A model generated the notes under the pieces. The model worked only from the letters and a program-made list of their open reading frames with translations, did not search any database and was not told the DNA's origin. A DNA stretch of 15,732 nucleotides from Flavobacteriales bacterium (GTDB lineage Bacteria > Bacteroidota > Bacteroidia > Flavobacteriales > Flavobacteriaceae): the NCBI GenBank assembly GCA_002705485.1, contig PAGT01000038.1, positions 1 to 15,732 on the forward strand. Direction: 5' to 3'. A program made the translations under genes and the position numbers. Of the stretch, positions 1 through 7,559 are shown one piece after another (the first letter of the stretch is position 1; each line of letters opens with the position of its first letter).

Positions 1-1
1 T

Positions 2-382
2 TTTGGATCTGATACTGATGCTCAAATTGCATTGGATGCGGTACAAGCTTATGCAGACCGTGAGTTCGATAAAATGAATGAGCTTTTCGCTGATACAGTC
101 ATGTTTTTCCCTCCTCAAGGCGGAAAATATGTGCCTGTTGCCATTCCTGCGAATGATTTTTTAGCAAGTCTTCATGAACCATATGACTCAATCACAAGAT
201 ATATTTGGAACGCAATTCCGCTTAAATATGAAGATCGTGATTACACAAATGTCATTGTTTCATTTCAGGAGTTTAAATATGCAAAAGATGGAAGCGTTGA
301 AAAGTCTAAAGTTGTAGACAAAATTTATATAAGAGATGGAAAGATTTTTAGAGTTAATCAATTAATGGGAGAGCTGGAATAA
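2..382 (+). CDS. NTF2/SnoaL-like protein, C-terminal part (gene cut by left window edge)
   Basis: The frame is open from the first bases to the TAA at 380-382, so the true start lies outside the window; internal TTG or ATG codons are not needed as starts. The visible part has the look of a SnoaL/NTF2-like cone domain: a helix with A-Y-A-D-R-E-F-D-K-M-N-E-L-F-A-D, then F-F-P-P-Q-G-G, and paired strands near the end (V-I-V-S-F-Q-E-F and V-D-K-I-Y-I-R-D-G-K-I). Such domains bind small ligands or catalyse isomerase-type reactions, but nothing here identifies a substrate. Twenty-three bases separate it from the next gene, a lipoprotein of the same fold class, so the two are probably co-transcribed. 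It may be a lipoprotein too, but its N-terminus is not visible. The fold call is moderately sure; the function is unknown. Confidence 0.75.
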   Translation, partial: FGSDTDAQIALDAVQAYADREFDKMNELFADTVMFFPPQGGKYVPVAIPANDFLASLHEPYDSITRYIWNAIPLKYEDRDYTNVIVSFQEFKYAKDGSVEKSKVVDKIYIRDGKIFRVNQLMGELE

Positions 383-405
383 TTATAACAATAATAATAA
401 ACACA

Positions 406-903
406 ATGATGAAAAACTTAATACTTACCCTAGCGATAATACCATTTTTATTTTCATGTGAAAATCAATCAGCATCAAAGATTGACGACTCACCACTTTC
501 GGGAACAATTTCAGAAATTGACGAGCGTAATAATCTTGTAAATAAATTTGTTGATGCATATGAAAATGCAGATCCGTCTGTTGCACTAAGTCTATATGAC
601 GAAAATGCAATTGTTCATGTTAATGATTCTGAATTAACACCTGTTGAAATGATCAATGCTTTTATGGATGGTCATGTATATTATGAAGGGATAAAAAACA
701 TAGATAGAAACACAACAACAATGTTTTACAACAATGGAGAAATTTATACAAATTATTGGTATACTTGGAATGGCACAAATAGGCAAACGGGTGAACTTCT
801 TGTAGCCAAAGGTTATGCTTGGTTTAAATGGGAGGGCATGAAGGTAGTAGAGTCATACAATGCATTTGATCCTACAGAATACAATAAGGCTTTTATCGAA
901 TAA
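406..903 (+). CDS. NTF2/SnoaL-like lipoprotein
   Basis: A 165-residue protein. Residues 1-17 form a lipoprotein signal peptide ending F-L-F-S before Cys18, the predicted lipidated residue, so the mature protein should be anchored in a membrane facing the periplasm or the outside. Residues about 40-160 resemble an NTF2/SnoaL domain: a helix N-K-F-V-D-A-Y-E-N-A-D, D-E-N-A-I-V-H-V, and a strand pair around W-N-G-T-N-R-Q-T-G-E-L-L-V-A-K-G-Y-A-W-F. The T-W-x-G-T-N-x-x-T-G-x-x-L-x-x-K-G-Y pattern recurs in the next gene, so the two share a homologous domain. Two adjacent ATG codons (406 and 409) could both start it. It is the second of four closely spaced plus-strand genes. No catalytic residues can be assigned, and ligand binding or an accessory role is possible. 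Confidence 0.82.
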   Translation: MMKNLILTLAIIPFLFSCENQSASKIDDSPLSGTISEIDERNNLVNKFVDAYENADPSVALSLYDENAIVHVNDSELTPVEMINAFMDGHVYYEGIKNIDRNTTTMFYNNGEIYTNYWYTWNGTNRQTGELLVAKGYAWFKWEGMKVVESYNAFDPTEYNKAFIE

Positions 904-930
904 AAATTAATCTTTAATTATTAAATAACT

Positions 931-1710
931 ATGAAAAAACTATTATTACTATTTTCAGCAGCAATAATTTTTGTTAGCTGTAACTCAAACCCTGATTATG
1001 AAAAAAATTTAGCAACAGCGATAAGCTTTTTTGAACTTCACGGCGTGGAAGATCTTGATGCTCAACTAGAGCTTGTCAGTAAAGAAATCGAATCGGAATC
1101 AGCGCTCTACGGTTCTGAAATGGTTGGTTATGATCAATTTGTCGAAATGTTGAAAGGCTACCATGATGCATTTGACAATATCAAATACACAGCTCAAAAT
1201 TGGTTACCTGGAACAAATGAAGAAGGTCAATTGGATGGAAGTGTTAGAACCTATGGAACATGGACAGGAACAAACGTTGTTACAGGAAAAGAATTGGATC
1301 TCAAAGGGTATTGGTATATGAACTTTGATGACGAAGGTAAAATTGTCGCCCAAGGTGACTTCTTTGATTTTGGAGGGATGTTTAACGCAGTTTATCCAAA
1401 AAATTTGGTTTTTATACAAATTAAAGTGAAAGATGGAAAAAAACAGGAAATGATTGATTTATTGAACTCTGATCGTGGTATACCAACAACTGTTGCTTAT
1501 GACGGAGCTATTGGCTATGATATGGCCTACAATGATGAAACAAACATTCTTCATTTAGTGGGTAATTGGGAAAGCTATGAGAAATACAACATATACTTGA
1601 ACTGGAGGCTGAATGAAGATGATTTTATAAAACAGATGGTTCCTTTGATGGTTGGGGGTGAAAGTGGACTGGTAGTTTCTCAACCTAACAGCAATTATCA
1701 ATCGTTTTAG
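931..1710 (+). CDS. Lipoprotein with NTF2-like domain fused to an ABM-like (dimeric alpha/beta-barrel) domain
   Basis: A 259-residue protein with a lipoprotein signal ending F-V-S before Cys17. Residues about 25-150 form an NTF2/SnoaL-like domain with the same G-T-W-T-G-T-N-x-x-T-G-K-E-L-x-L-K-G-Y strand region as the preceding gene. From about residue 157 a second module starts with L-V-F-I-Q-I-K-V-K-D-G-K-K-Q-E-M-I-D-L-L. This beta-alpha pattern is typical of the antibiotic-biosynthesis-monooxygenase (ABM)/dimeric alpha-beta barrel superfamily, and the following gene encodes a related domain alone. The fusion suggests that the neighbouring single-domain proteins work together. The gap to the next gene is only six bases. 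The ABM assignment rests on secondary-structure pattern and context, not on a signature motif. No substrate can be inferred. Confidence 0.8.
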   Translation: MKKLLLLFSAAIIFVSCNSNPDYEKNLATAISFFELHGVEDLDAQLELVSKEIESESALYGSEMVGYDQFVEMLKGYHDAFDNIKYTAQNWLPGTNEEGQLDGSVRTYGTWTGTNVVTGKELDLKGYWYMNFDDEGKIVAQGDFFDFGGMFNAVYPKNLVFIQIKVKDGKKQEMIDLLNSDRGIPTTVAYDGAIGYDMAYNDETNILHLVGNWESYEKYNIYLNWRLNEDDFIKQMVPLMVGGESGLVVSQPNSNYQSF

Positions 1711-1716
1711 AACCGA

Positions 1717-2178
1717 ATGAAACATATATTTAAATTCTTGTTTTTATCAGGTTTAGTTTTTTTTCTAAGTTGTCAAACTCCGTCGAAAGAATCCATAAAT
1801 AAAAATGAAATCATTTTTGTTGTTGAAATGGAGGTTGTAAATGATAAAACCACCAAAGAGCTAAAAGATTTTTCTCAATTTTATACTGACGCGGTTCAAA
1901 CAAATGAACTGACAACTCTTGGTTGGGGATTTTATGAAAATGATGGGAAAATAACCCTAATTGAAAGGTATACGGATGATAAAGCAATGATTCAGCATGG
2001 TAAAAACATTTCCCCTGGTGGACCACTTGAAGATCATTTCAATAAGTTTATGGAGCATTACTTGATTAAAAAAGTAGATGTGTACGGAAATGCTACAGAT
2101 GAGCTTAAAGAATTTTTAAAGCCTTTTGGGATGCCATTTTTTTTCAGACCATCCCTAGCAAATTTTAGTAGGAATTAA
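1717..2178 (+). CDS. ABM-like (dimeric alpha/beta-barrel) lipoprotein
   Basis: A 153-residue protein with a lipoprotein signal ending F-L-S before Cys19. Residues about 31-118 follow the ABM/quinol-monooxygenase-like layout: strand I-I-F-V-V-E-M-E-V, a long helix (K-E-L-K-D-F-S-Q-F-Y-T-D-A-V-Q), strand L-G-W-G-F-Y-E-N-D-G-K-I-T-L-I-E-R-Y, then a helix with D-D-K-A-M-I-Q-H-G-K-N. Known members act on quinones or aromatic compounds or bind haem, usually in the cytoplasm, so a lipid-anchored exported form is unusual. It is the last gene of the plus-strand group and is followed at once by a strong terminator. The superfamily call is fairly good; the enzymatic activity is unknown. Confidence 0.8.
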   Translation: MKHIFKFLFLSGLVFFLSCQTPSKESINKNEIIFVVEMEVVNDKTTKELKDFSQFYTDAVQTNELTTLGWGFYENDGKITLIERYTDDKAMIQHGKNISPGGPLEDHFNKFMEHYLIKKVDVYGNATDELKEFLKPFGMPFFFRPSLANFSRN

Positions 2179-2210
2179 AAAAAAGGGTTGAAAATTTCAA
2201 CCCTTTTTTT
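2177..2210. terminator. Bidirectional intrinsic terminator between convergent genes
   Basis: GGGTTGAAA and TTTCAACCC, separated by one A, form a 7-9 bp stem flanked by an A-run on the left and a T-run on the right. It can therefore end transcription from both sides. It lies between the plus-strand lipoprotein gene (stop at 2178) and the minus-strand gene ending at 2240, as expected for a shared terminator. Confidence 0.9.
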
Positions 2211-2239
2211 ATTTGATTTAGTCTAAATTAAATCATTTA

Positions 2240-2929
2240 TTATTCGTATCTCCTCAATACTTGAACAACAAAGTCATGTACATGTTCAACCTCTCCTCTG
2301 TTTTCAAAATACGCCTTCATTTCTTTTGCATAGTTATTTTCCAAATTATGGTACATAGTTAAATGAGCATCTGTGTCTTTTTCAGCAATAACTACCCAGT
2401 GTGAAGCGCCGTTTGGTCTATTAATATCATATGTACCAAAACCTACTACTCTATCTTTAAAAATATCAGATGCTTCCTTTACAATTTTGTCATGGGCTTT
2501 TTTGAAAGCTTCTGGATCTTTTGGTGTAATGTCCCAAAGATGTCCAAAAGGAAATTTACTAACATCGCCATCTTTCCAGCTTAAGAATCTTCCTGAACTA
2601 TGTTTTCCCCATGTATCAACATAGTTATTCATTTCTGCCCAAAAAGCATCATTTTTAAATTTAATTTCCTCACCATCAACGCCTCCATTCCCTAATTCCC
2701 ATACCCAAACAAACCTGTGAGTATTACCATTCTCTCTACCCTGCCATAATCTTTCAAGAAAAATTCCTCCAGATTTAAATTTTACATCAGCATAGTGTTT
2801 TTCATATAATTCTGCGATATCATTTTGAGAATTTTCATGAGCTTTAAAATGCACTATTGAGAATGCAAGTTGTTGAGAGTAAGCTATCCCAGAAATTAGA
2901 ATAGCAATAAATAATATTAATTTTTTCAT
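2240..2929 (-). CDS. Secreted protein of unknown function, probable tandem ABM-like domains
   Basis: A 229-residue protein with a Sec signal peptide (residues 1-19, ending A-Y-S-Q-Q) and no lipobox. Two halves are visible. The first (about 21-115) starts with a strand A-F-S-I-V-H-F-K-A and a helix, then R-F-V-W-V-W-E-L-G. The second (about 126-229) starts F-P-F-G-H-L-W-D-I and continues with a D-P-E-A-F-K-K-A-H-D-K-I-V helix. The repeated strand-helix-strand plan suggests a tandem ferredoxin-like or dimeric alpha/beta-barrel fold; this is inference. The F-P-[FY]-G-x8-D-P-x-A-[FY]-x-K-A pattern is shared without a gap with the upstream gene ending at 2954, so the two are paralogues. They are 24 bases apart and probably form one transcript ending at the shared terminator. 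No enzyme motif is recognised. Confidence 0.75.
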   Translation of the reverse strand: MKKLILFIAILISGIAYSQQLAFSIVHFKAHENSQNDIAELYEKHYADVKFKSGGIFLERLWQGRENGNTHRFVWVWELGNGGVDGEEIKFKNDAFWAEMNNYVDTWGKHSSGRFLSWKDGDVSKFPFGHLWDITPKDPEAFKKAHDKIVKEASDIFKDRVVGFGTYDINRPNGASHWVVIAEKDTDAHLTMYHNLENNYAKEMKAYFENRGEVEHVHDFVVQVLRRYE

Positions 2930-2953
2930 GTTTTATATTTTAATAGTTAGTTT

Positions 2954-3649
2954 TTATTGTTCAATATTATATTGAACTAAGAGGTAATTAGTGTAAACTT
3001 CAGTAAGTTCAGTATCGGTTATCTTTCTTGTGGAAGATAAAAATTCTTGAAAAGCTTTAGACTCAATAATTTTATTTCTTTGTTTTATCCAAGAGGAAAA
3101 ACCTTTATCTCTAACAGCAACATAATGTGTAATCCCAGGCTCAGCTCCTGCTAAAGCCTCATGCAATTCAATCGCACCGTCATAATCAACAGAATTTACC
3201 ATTTTGGTAAAAGCTTTTCCATATGCGATAGGATCCTCAACACTAACAGCATAAACGACACCATAAGGGAAACCAAATTTTGTTGGATCTGCTACCAATG
3301 ATTGACCCAAAATTGAAGCTTCAATCTTTACACTACTTTCGATTACACCTCTCAAATAACCAGCCTGAGCATTATTAAATTTACTTCTTACTGATTCGAG
3401 CTCAACTGGGTCAGGTGAATAGAAACAAAGCTGATGTGTTGAATCAAATTTTGCATTGAAGTTTCTCCATTCGCTGAGAGATGCTGGTCCAACACTTTTT
3501 CCTGACTCAGTTTTCATAAATGAATCAATTAAAGTTGCTAGTTCAGTTGGACTCTCAACAACCATATTGAAACATTGCCAATAAACTTGTTGTGAGAAGG
3601 ATTGAAATGAAAACAAAATCATAACAAATCCAATTAATAAATTTTTCAT
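2954..3649 (-). CDS. Secreted protein of unknown function, paralogue of its downstream neighbour
   Basis: A 231-residue protein with a signal peptide (residues 1-20, F-Q-S-F-S-Q-Q at the cleavage region) and no lipobox, so probably periplasmic or secreted. The second half (from F127-P-Y-G) aligns with residues 126 onward of the next gene through F-P-[FY]-G-x8-D-P-x-A-[FY]-x-K-A-x2-K-[IM]-V. The first half has a strand-helix pattern starting V-Y-W-Q-C-F-N-M-V-V. This makes it a probable two-domain ferredoxin-like protein, but with no recognisable catalytic residues. It is the first gene of a two-gene minus-strand unit that diverges from the LacI-type regulator across a gap of about 100 bases. 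That regulator could therefore affect it, although no operator like those before xylB is visible here. Confidence 0.74.
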   Translation of the reverse strand: MKNLLIGFVMILFSFQSFSQQVYWQCFNMVVESPTELATLIDSFMKTESGKSVGPASLSEWRNFNAKFDSTHQLCFYSPDPVELESVRSKFNNAQAGYLRGVIESSVKIEASILGQSLVADPTKFGFPYGVVYAVSVEDPIAYGKAFTKMVNSVDYDGAIELHEALAGAEPGITHYVAVRDKGFSSWIKQRNKIIESKAFQEFLSSTRKITDTELTEVYTNYLLVQYNIEQ

Positions 3650-3708
3650 AATTTTTTATTATTTAATGGTTTTGTTAAAGATAAAAAAAATACCTTTATG
3701 AATGTTTT

Positions 3709-3734
3709 TAAAATTAAACAAATTGTTAATTTTA
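3709..3734. repeat. AT-rich inverted repeat in divergent intergenic region
   Basis: TAAAATTAA and TTAATTTTA, separated by eight bases, form a 9-bp dyad just upstream of the LacI-type regulator gene and between divergent transcripts. It may be a regulator site or a chance AT-rich dyad. It has no central CG step, unlike the two operators before xylB. Confidence 0.3.
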
Positions 3735-3751
3735 TTTAATCTCTTAAATAA

Positions 3752-4759
3752 ATGAAAAAAGTTAATATTATTGATGTCTCAAAAGCGACTGGATTCTCAA
3801 AATCCACAGTATCAAAAGCACTTAATAATAGTAAGGAGATAAGTAAAAAAACAAAAAAAAAGATTAATTCCTTTGCAAAAAAACTTAATTATCAACCTAA
3901 CTTTTTCGCTAGAAACCTTCGAAAAAATAATATTAAAAACGTTGGAATTATAATTCCTGATATATTGAATTATTATTTTGCAAAAGTTATAAAAGGAGCA
4001 CAAAAGGAATTTTTCAAGAGTGGGTACGATCTAGTGTGTTTTTTTAATGAAGAATCCACATCAAAAGAAAAAAAAATACTTGAAAAATTAAAAAACGGAA
4101 GTGTTTCTGGTTTGTTAATTTCACTAGCAAGAAACCCATACTCAGAAAACATCAAAAAAACATTGAAAGATTTTAAAAGTCTTAATACTCCGATCGTAAT
4201 GTTTGATAGAGTATTAGATGATTTCAAATGTGATAAGGTTTTAATGGATGATTTCAACTCAACATTCGATAGTGTTAAACATTTGGTTTCAGCTGGTAAA
4301 AGAAAAATAGCATTTGTTTCTCCAATTCATGATACAATAATAGGTAGAAAAAGGTATGATGGATATGTTGATGGATTAAAGTCTGAAAATATAAAATTTG
4401 ATAAAGACTTATATATTCCCCTCACTAAAGGTGATACGATTGAAAGTGAAATAACCAAATTATCATCAAATGGCAGAATTGATGCAATAATATGTATTGA
4501 ACAACATACCACAATCAGTATCTTAAGCTTATTATTAAATTTAGGTTATAAAGTCCCTAAAGATATTGCCATTATAGGTTTTACTGATGGACCAATCTTT
4601 AAGTATGTAAAGCCGAGTATTACCTCAGTAGATCAGCATGGTGAGTACGTTGGTAAGTTGTCTGCAAAACTGTTAATAAAAAGGATCGAAAATGATCAAA
4701 ATGAAGATTTTGTTCATGAAATTGTACCTACCTCTCTAATAAAAAGAAATTCAACTTAA
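3752..4759 (+). CDS. LacI-family transcriptional regulator, likely of xylose/xylan genes
   Basis: A 335-residue protein of normal LacI/GalR length. Residues 4-25 hold the helix-turn-helix (I-D-V-S-K-A-T-G-F-S-K-S-T-V-S-K-A-L-N). Residues 46-57 hold the hinge pattern Y-Q-P-N-F-F-A-R-N-L-R, whose Leu56 is the residue that in the family wedges into a central CG step of the operator. From about residue 62 (V-G-I-I-I-P-D) the periplasmic-binding-protein-like effector domain follows, with R-K-I-A-F-V-S-P, R-Y-D-G-Y-V-D-G-L and I-G-F-T-D-G-P. Family knowledge predicts a cytoplasmic dimer released from or recruited to DNA by a sugar. The xylose operon next to it and two operators with a central CG before xylB make that operon the likely target. 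The gene ends one base short of the convergent xylanase gene. The family is certain; the ligand is inferred. Confidence 0.93.
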   Translation: MKKVNIIDVSKATGFSKSTVSKALNNSKEISKKTKKKINSFAKKLNYQPNFFARNLRKNNIKNVGIIIPDILNYYFAKVIKGAQKEFFKSGYDLVCFFNEESTSKEKKILEKLKNGSVSGLLISLARNPYSENIKKTLKDFKSLNTPIVMFDRVLDDFKCDKVLMDDFNSTFDSVKHLVSAGKRKIAFVSPIHDTIIGRKRYDGYVDGLKSENIKFDKDLYIPLTKGDTIESEITKLSSNGRIDAIICIEQHTTISILSLLLNLGYKVPKDIAIIGFTDGPIFKYVKPSITSVDQHGEYVGKLSAKLLIKRIENDQNEDFVHEIVPTSLIKRNST

Positions 4760-4760
4760 A

Positions 4761-5873
4761 TTAATCAATTATTATTATTGACGGATCCTTTTCAATTAAA
4801 GCCTTTTTTGTAGCATAAAATGCTTTAGTTGGGTTTAAATCTTTGTCATAAATACTCAAAATATTTTTCGGGTATCTACCAGGTCCTTTTTTATTCAACA
4901 AACCCCAATGGTTTAGTGTGATTTCACCAGAACTTCTTTTTGCAATTAACGTGTTTACAATATTTTGGTAGGATATTGCTTGCCTTTCTAATACATCCGC
5001 TGAATTAGGATTTTCATCTGTTAACCAGTAATTTAGCTCGGTTACATGGAAACCCATACCATTTAAGTGAGACCAATCAATTAAGTATGATAAATAATCT
5101 AAGTCTTTCTTAACTAAACCTACTCCTCTCCTATTTCTTAGATGAGCTTGCCAACCTATTCCATCAACTCTTAAACCTTTGCTTTTTAAATACGTGATTG
5201 TTTCCAGAACTTTTTTCCACATTAGTCTTTCCATTCCACCATTGTGATTATATACTAGTTTAACGTTTGGTGCATATTTTTGAGCGATTTCAAAAGCTCT
5301 TACAATATATATCGGATAACCATCAGAATTAAGACCTATTTGTGTCCATGGGTTTTCCCAACTTGAGTCCCCAGGTTTTTCAGAGAACCAATCTCCATTT
5401 CTTAAAACAGTTTCATTGACAACATCCATCCATTTCACGTTGGGTTCCTTATTTATTCTAACACACAACTCGGTAAAATATTCTTCCATGTTTAAGATTA
5501 GTTCTTCCTTAGTTCTTGTATCATTTTTCGCCCATTTTGAGGCTTGCGGACTTACTGGACCATGTATTCTTACGACTAAATCATTTTTATTTGCAAAATC
5601 AATCCATTTATCATGCCTATCCCATTGCCAAACTCCTGGACGAGGGTGAATTCTTGACTGTTTAGATGCATTTTCAGGTGTTATATAATTGAATTCACTT
5701 AAAAATAATTGCTCTATTTTAGAGTTTGTATCTAATGCATTATAACCAAAAGTTCCTCCAACATAAAAGGAGTCTAGTGCATAACCTGACTCTTTAAGAA
5801 TATTTTTTATTGAATTCTTGTCTTGAGCAAAAGAATAAAAAAGACCGAATAATATAATTACTAAGTATTTCAA
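4761..5873 (-). CDS. GH10 endo-xylanase-like glycoside hydrolase (divergent clade), exported
   Basis: A GH10 TIM-barrel enzyme. The family hydrolyses internal beta-1,4 links of xylan with retention of configuration. The acid/base Glu is in M-D-V-V-N-E (residue 154) and the nucleophile Glu is in H-V-T-E-L (residue 279). T-P-E-N-A-S-K near residue 65 is the usual GH10 strand-2 motif. The region equivalent to the canonical H-T-L-V-W-H is replaced by R-I-H-G-P-V-S-P-Q, so subsite geometry is probably altered. No ATG exists at the N-terminus. I chose TTG at 5873 because it gives a normal signal peptide (M-K-Y-L-V-I-I-L-F-G-L-F-Y-S-F-A-Q) and begins one base after the symporter stop codon. A TTG at 5885 would overlap that gene by 11 bases and add four residues. 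It is the last gene of the xylB-xylA-symporter operon. Confidence 0.9.
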   Translation of the reverse strand: MKYLVIILFGLFYSFAQDKNSIKNILKESGYALDSFYVGGTFGYNALDTNSKIEQLFLSEFNYITPENASKQSRIHPRPGVWQWDRHDKWIDFANKNDLVVRIHGPVSPQASKWAKNDTRTKEELILNMEEYFTELCVRINKEPNVKWMDVVNETVLRNGDWFSEKPGDSSWENPWTQIGLNSDGYPIYIVRAFEIAQKYAPNVKLVYNHNGGMERLMWKKVLETITYLKSKGLRVDGIGWQAHLRNRRGVGLVKKDLDYLSYLIDWSHLNGMGFHVTELNYWLTDENPNSADVLERQAISYQNIVNTLIAKRSSGEITLNHWGLLNKKGPGRYPKNILSIYDKDLNPTKAFYATKKALIEKDPSIIIID

Positions 5874-5874
5874 A

Positions 5875-7554
5875 TTAGAACACAATTGGGGAAAAGAACA
5901 CTAAAATTCCTATAACAATTAAAACCAAAATAATAGAAAGTGCTATATCTACTTTTGAATATGAACTTTCAGCATTTATCCTGTCTTTTTCTGACAAAGT
6001 ACCATATGATAAACCTCTAATTTGTTGGTAATCTGGTTCTGCTGTTAAAAGAGAAACTGAAACACACAAAACAACCGAAAATAGAAACATCCAAATAGCC
6101 ATGTAAGAAAAATTAATTGATGCGAACTCAAATAAAAAACCATTTTGAATTAAACCTTCATTGGTAGCAATTTCTGAACCTAATCTTAAAATAAGTAAAA
6201 ATAAACCACTAAAAAGGGTAACAATTGCAGCTTGAGCATTGACTCTTTTCCATATTATTCCTAGGAGAAAAACAGTTGTCACGGGTGGAGCAATATACGC
6301 CTGAACATTCTGCAAGTATTGGTACATAACCCCCCCACCAATTTTTTCCATAATTGGAATCCATGCGATACCCAATATAACGATTACAACTGTAGCTATT
6401 TTACCAACATTAACTAAAAACTTTTCAGATTTTTCAGGACTAATTTTTTTATAAATATCAATTGTAAATATTGTGGAACAAGAATTAAAAACAGAGGCAA
6501 GAGAACTCATAAGTGCCGCCATTAATCCACCTGCTACTAATCCTTTGATTCCAACAGGTAATAAAGTTGTCACCAACATTGGAAAAGCTCTGTCTGCTCT
6601 TTCAATACCAGTTTCAGGATCAATTACACTATAAAGCTCGGGATTTTGTATCGTTAATGCATAAGCTATAATTCCTGGAACTAAAAAAATCAGAATCGGT
6701 AAAAGTTTTAGGTAAGCACCAAAAATGGCACCCCTTCTACCAATAGTAATGTTGTTTGCAGCCAAAGTTCTCTGAACAATATATTGATCAGTACACCAAT
6801 ACCAAATCCCAACAATAGTCCCCCCAAAAAGTAGCCCAGCCCAGGGAAAATCAGGGTCATCCCAAGGTCTCCACATATTAAAATGATCTGGACTAACATT
6901 TATAACAGTTTCTGTAAGCTGATCCCAACCCCCAACTTCTTGAAAACCTAAATAAGTTATGATAATAGAACCTGCAATTAACACAACAGTCTGCAATGTC
7001 TCAGTGTAAACAACAGCTTTTAATCCACCAACTATTGTATAAATTCCAGTAAATACCACAATTCCAATTGCACCCACCCAAAAATCTAAATTTAAAAGTT
7101 CTGAAACTACAATTCCACCTGCATAAATAGTAACTGAAACCTTGGTCAAAACATAGGCAAATAATGAAAATACAGACAGAAACCATCTTGATCTACTATC
7201 AAATCTTTTTTCTAAAAATTCAGGCATTGTAAATGCACCACTTCTTATATAAAAAGGTAGAAATAACCAACCCAAGAGTAGAACAATCCATGCATGTAAT
7301 TCATAATGAGCTAACGGTGTTCCAGATGAAAAACCAGTTCCTGCCAAACCAACCACATGTTCAGATCCAATATTAGATGCAAAAATAGATGCTCCAATAA
7401 CAAACCAACCTACATTCCGTCCAGCTAGAAAATAATCTTCAGTATTTTTATTTCTTTGCAACGCAACCCATATAGCCACGCCAATCAGAATTGCAAAATA
7501 AAGTCCCAAGACAAACCAATCGAGTCCTTCAAATATAGATTTTGATTCTTCCAT
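5875..7554 (-). CDS. SSS-family Na+/sugar symporter (SGLT-like), probably for xylose
   Basis: A 559-residue inner-membrane protein with about 14 hydrophobic segments, the normal size for the sodium:solute symporter family. The signature near residues 45-75 (A-G-R-N-V-G-W and A-S-N-I-G-S-E-H-V-V-G-L-A-G-T-G) is like vertebrate SGLT and vSGLT. The V-G-G-L-K-A-V-V-Y-T-E segment near 175-185 is also a family hallmark. Ser350 and Ser351 in A-L-M-S-S-L-A-S-V-F-N-S match the Na2-site serines. Family knowledge says it couples inward Na+ to sugar uptake. Its place between xylA and a xylanase gene makes xylose, or possibly a short xyloside, the likely substrate. It starts five bases after xylA stops, so the two are translated from one mRNA. 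Sugar specificity is inferred from context only. Confidence 0.93.
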   Translation of the reverse strand: MEESKSIFEGLDWFVLGLYFAILIGVAIWVALQRNKNTEDYFLAGRNVGWFVIGASIFASNIGSEHVVGLAGTGFSSGTPLAHYELHAWIVLLLGWLFLPFYIRSGAFTMPEFLEKRFDSRSRWFLSVFSLFAYVLTKVSVTIYAGGIVVSELLNLDFWVGAIGIVVFTGIYTIVGGLKAVVYTETLQTVVLIAGSIIITYLGFQEVGGWDQLTETVINVSPDHFNMWRPWDDPDFPWAGLLFGGTIVGIWYWCTDQYIVQRTLAANNITIGRRGAIFGAYLKLLPILIFLVPGIIAYALTIQNPELYSVIDPETGIERADRAFPMLVTTLLPVGIKGLVAGGLMAALMSSLASVFNSCSTIFTIDIYKKISPEKSEKFLVNVGKIATVVIVILGIAWIPIMEKIGGGVMYQYLQNVQAYIAPPVTTVFLLGIIWKRVNAQAAIVTLFSGLFLLILRLGSEIATNEGLIQNGFLFEFASINFSYMAIWMFLFSVVLCVSVSLLTAEPDYQQIRGLSYGTLSEKDRINAESSYSKVDIALSIILVLIVIGILVFFSPIVF

Positions 7555-7559
7555 AATTT

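Noticed and set aside
3650..3751. Autoregulatory operator of the LacI-type regulator
   Set aside because: I looked for GAAAnCGnTTTC or another dyad with a central CG and found none; only an AT-rich dyad without CG is present.
3752..4759. Very AT-rich regulator gene as a sign of recent transfer
   Set aside because: Its composition is lower in GC than its neighbours, but LacI-type genes rich in Lys and Asn codons in low-GC Flavobacteriia often look like this, and no mobile element or integration site is visible.
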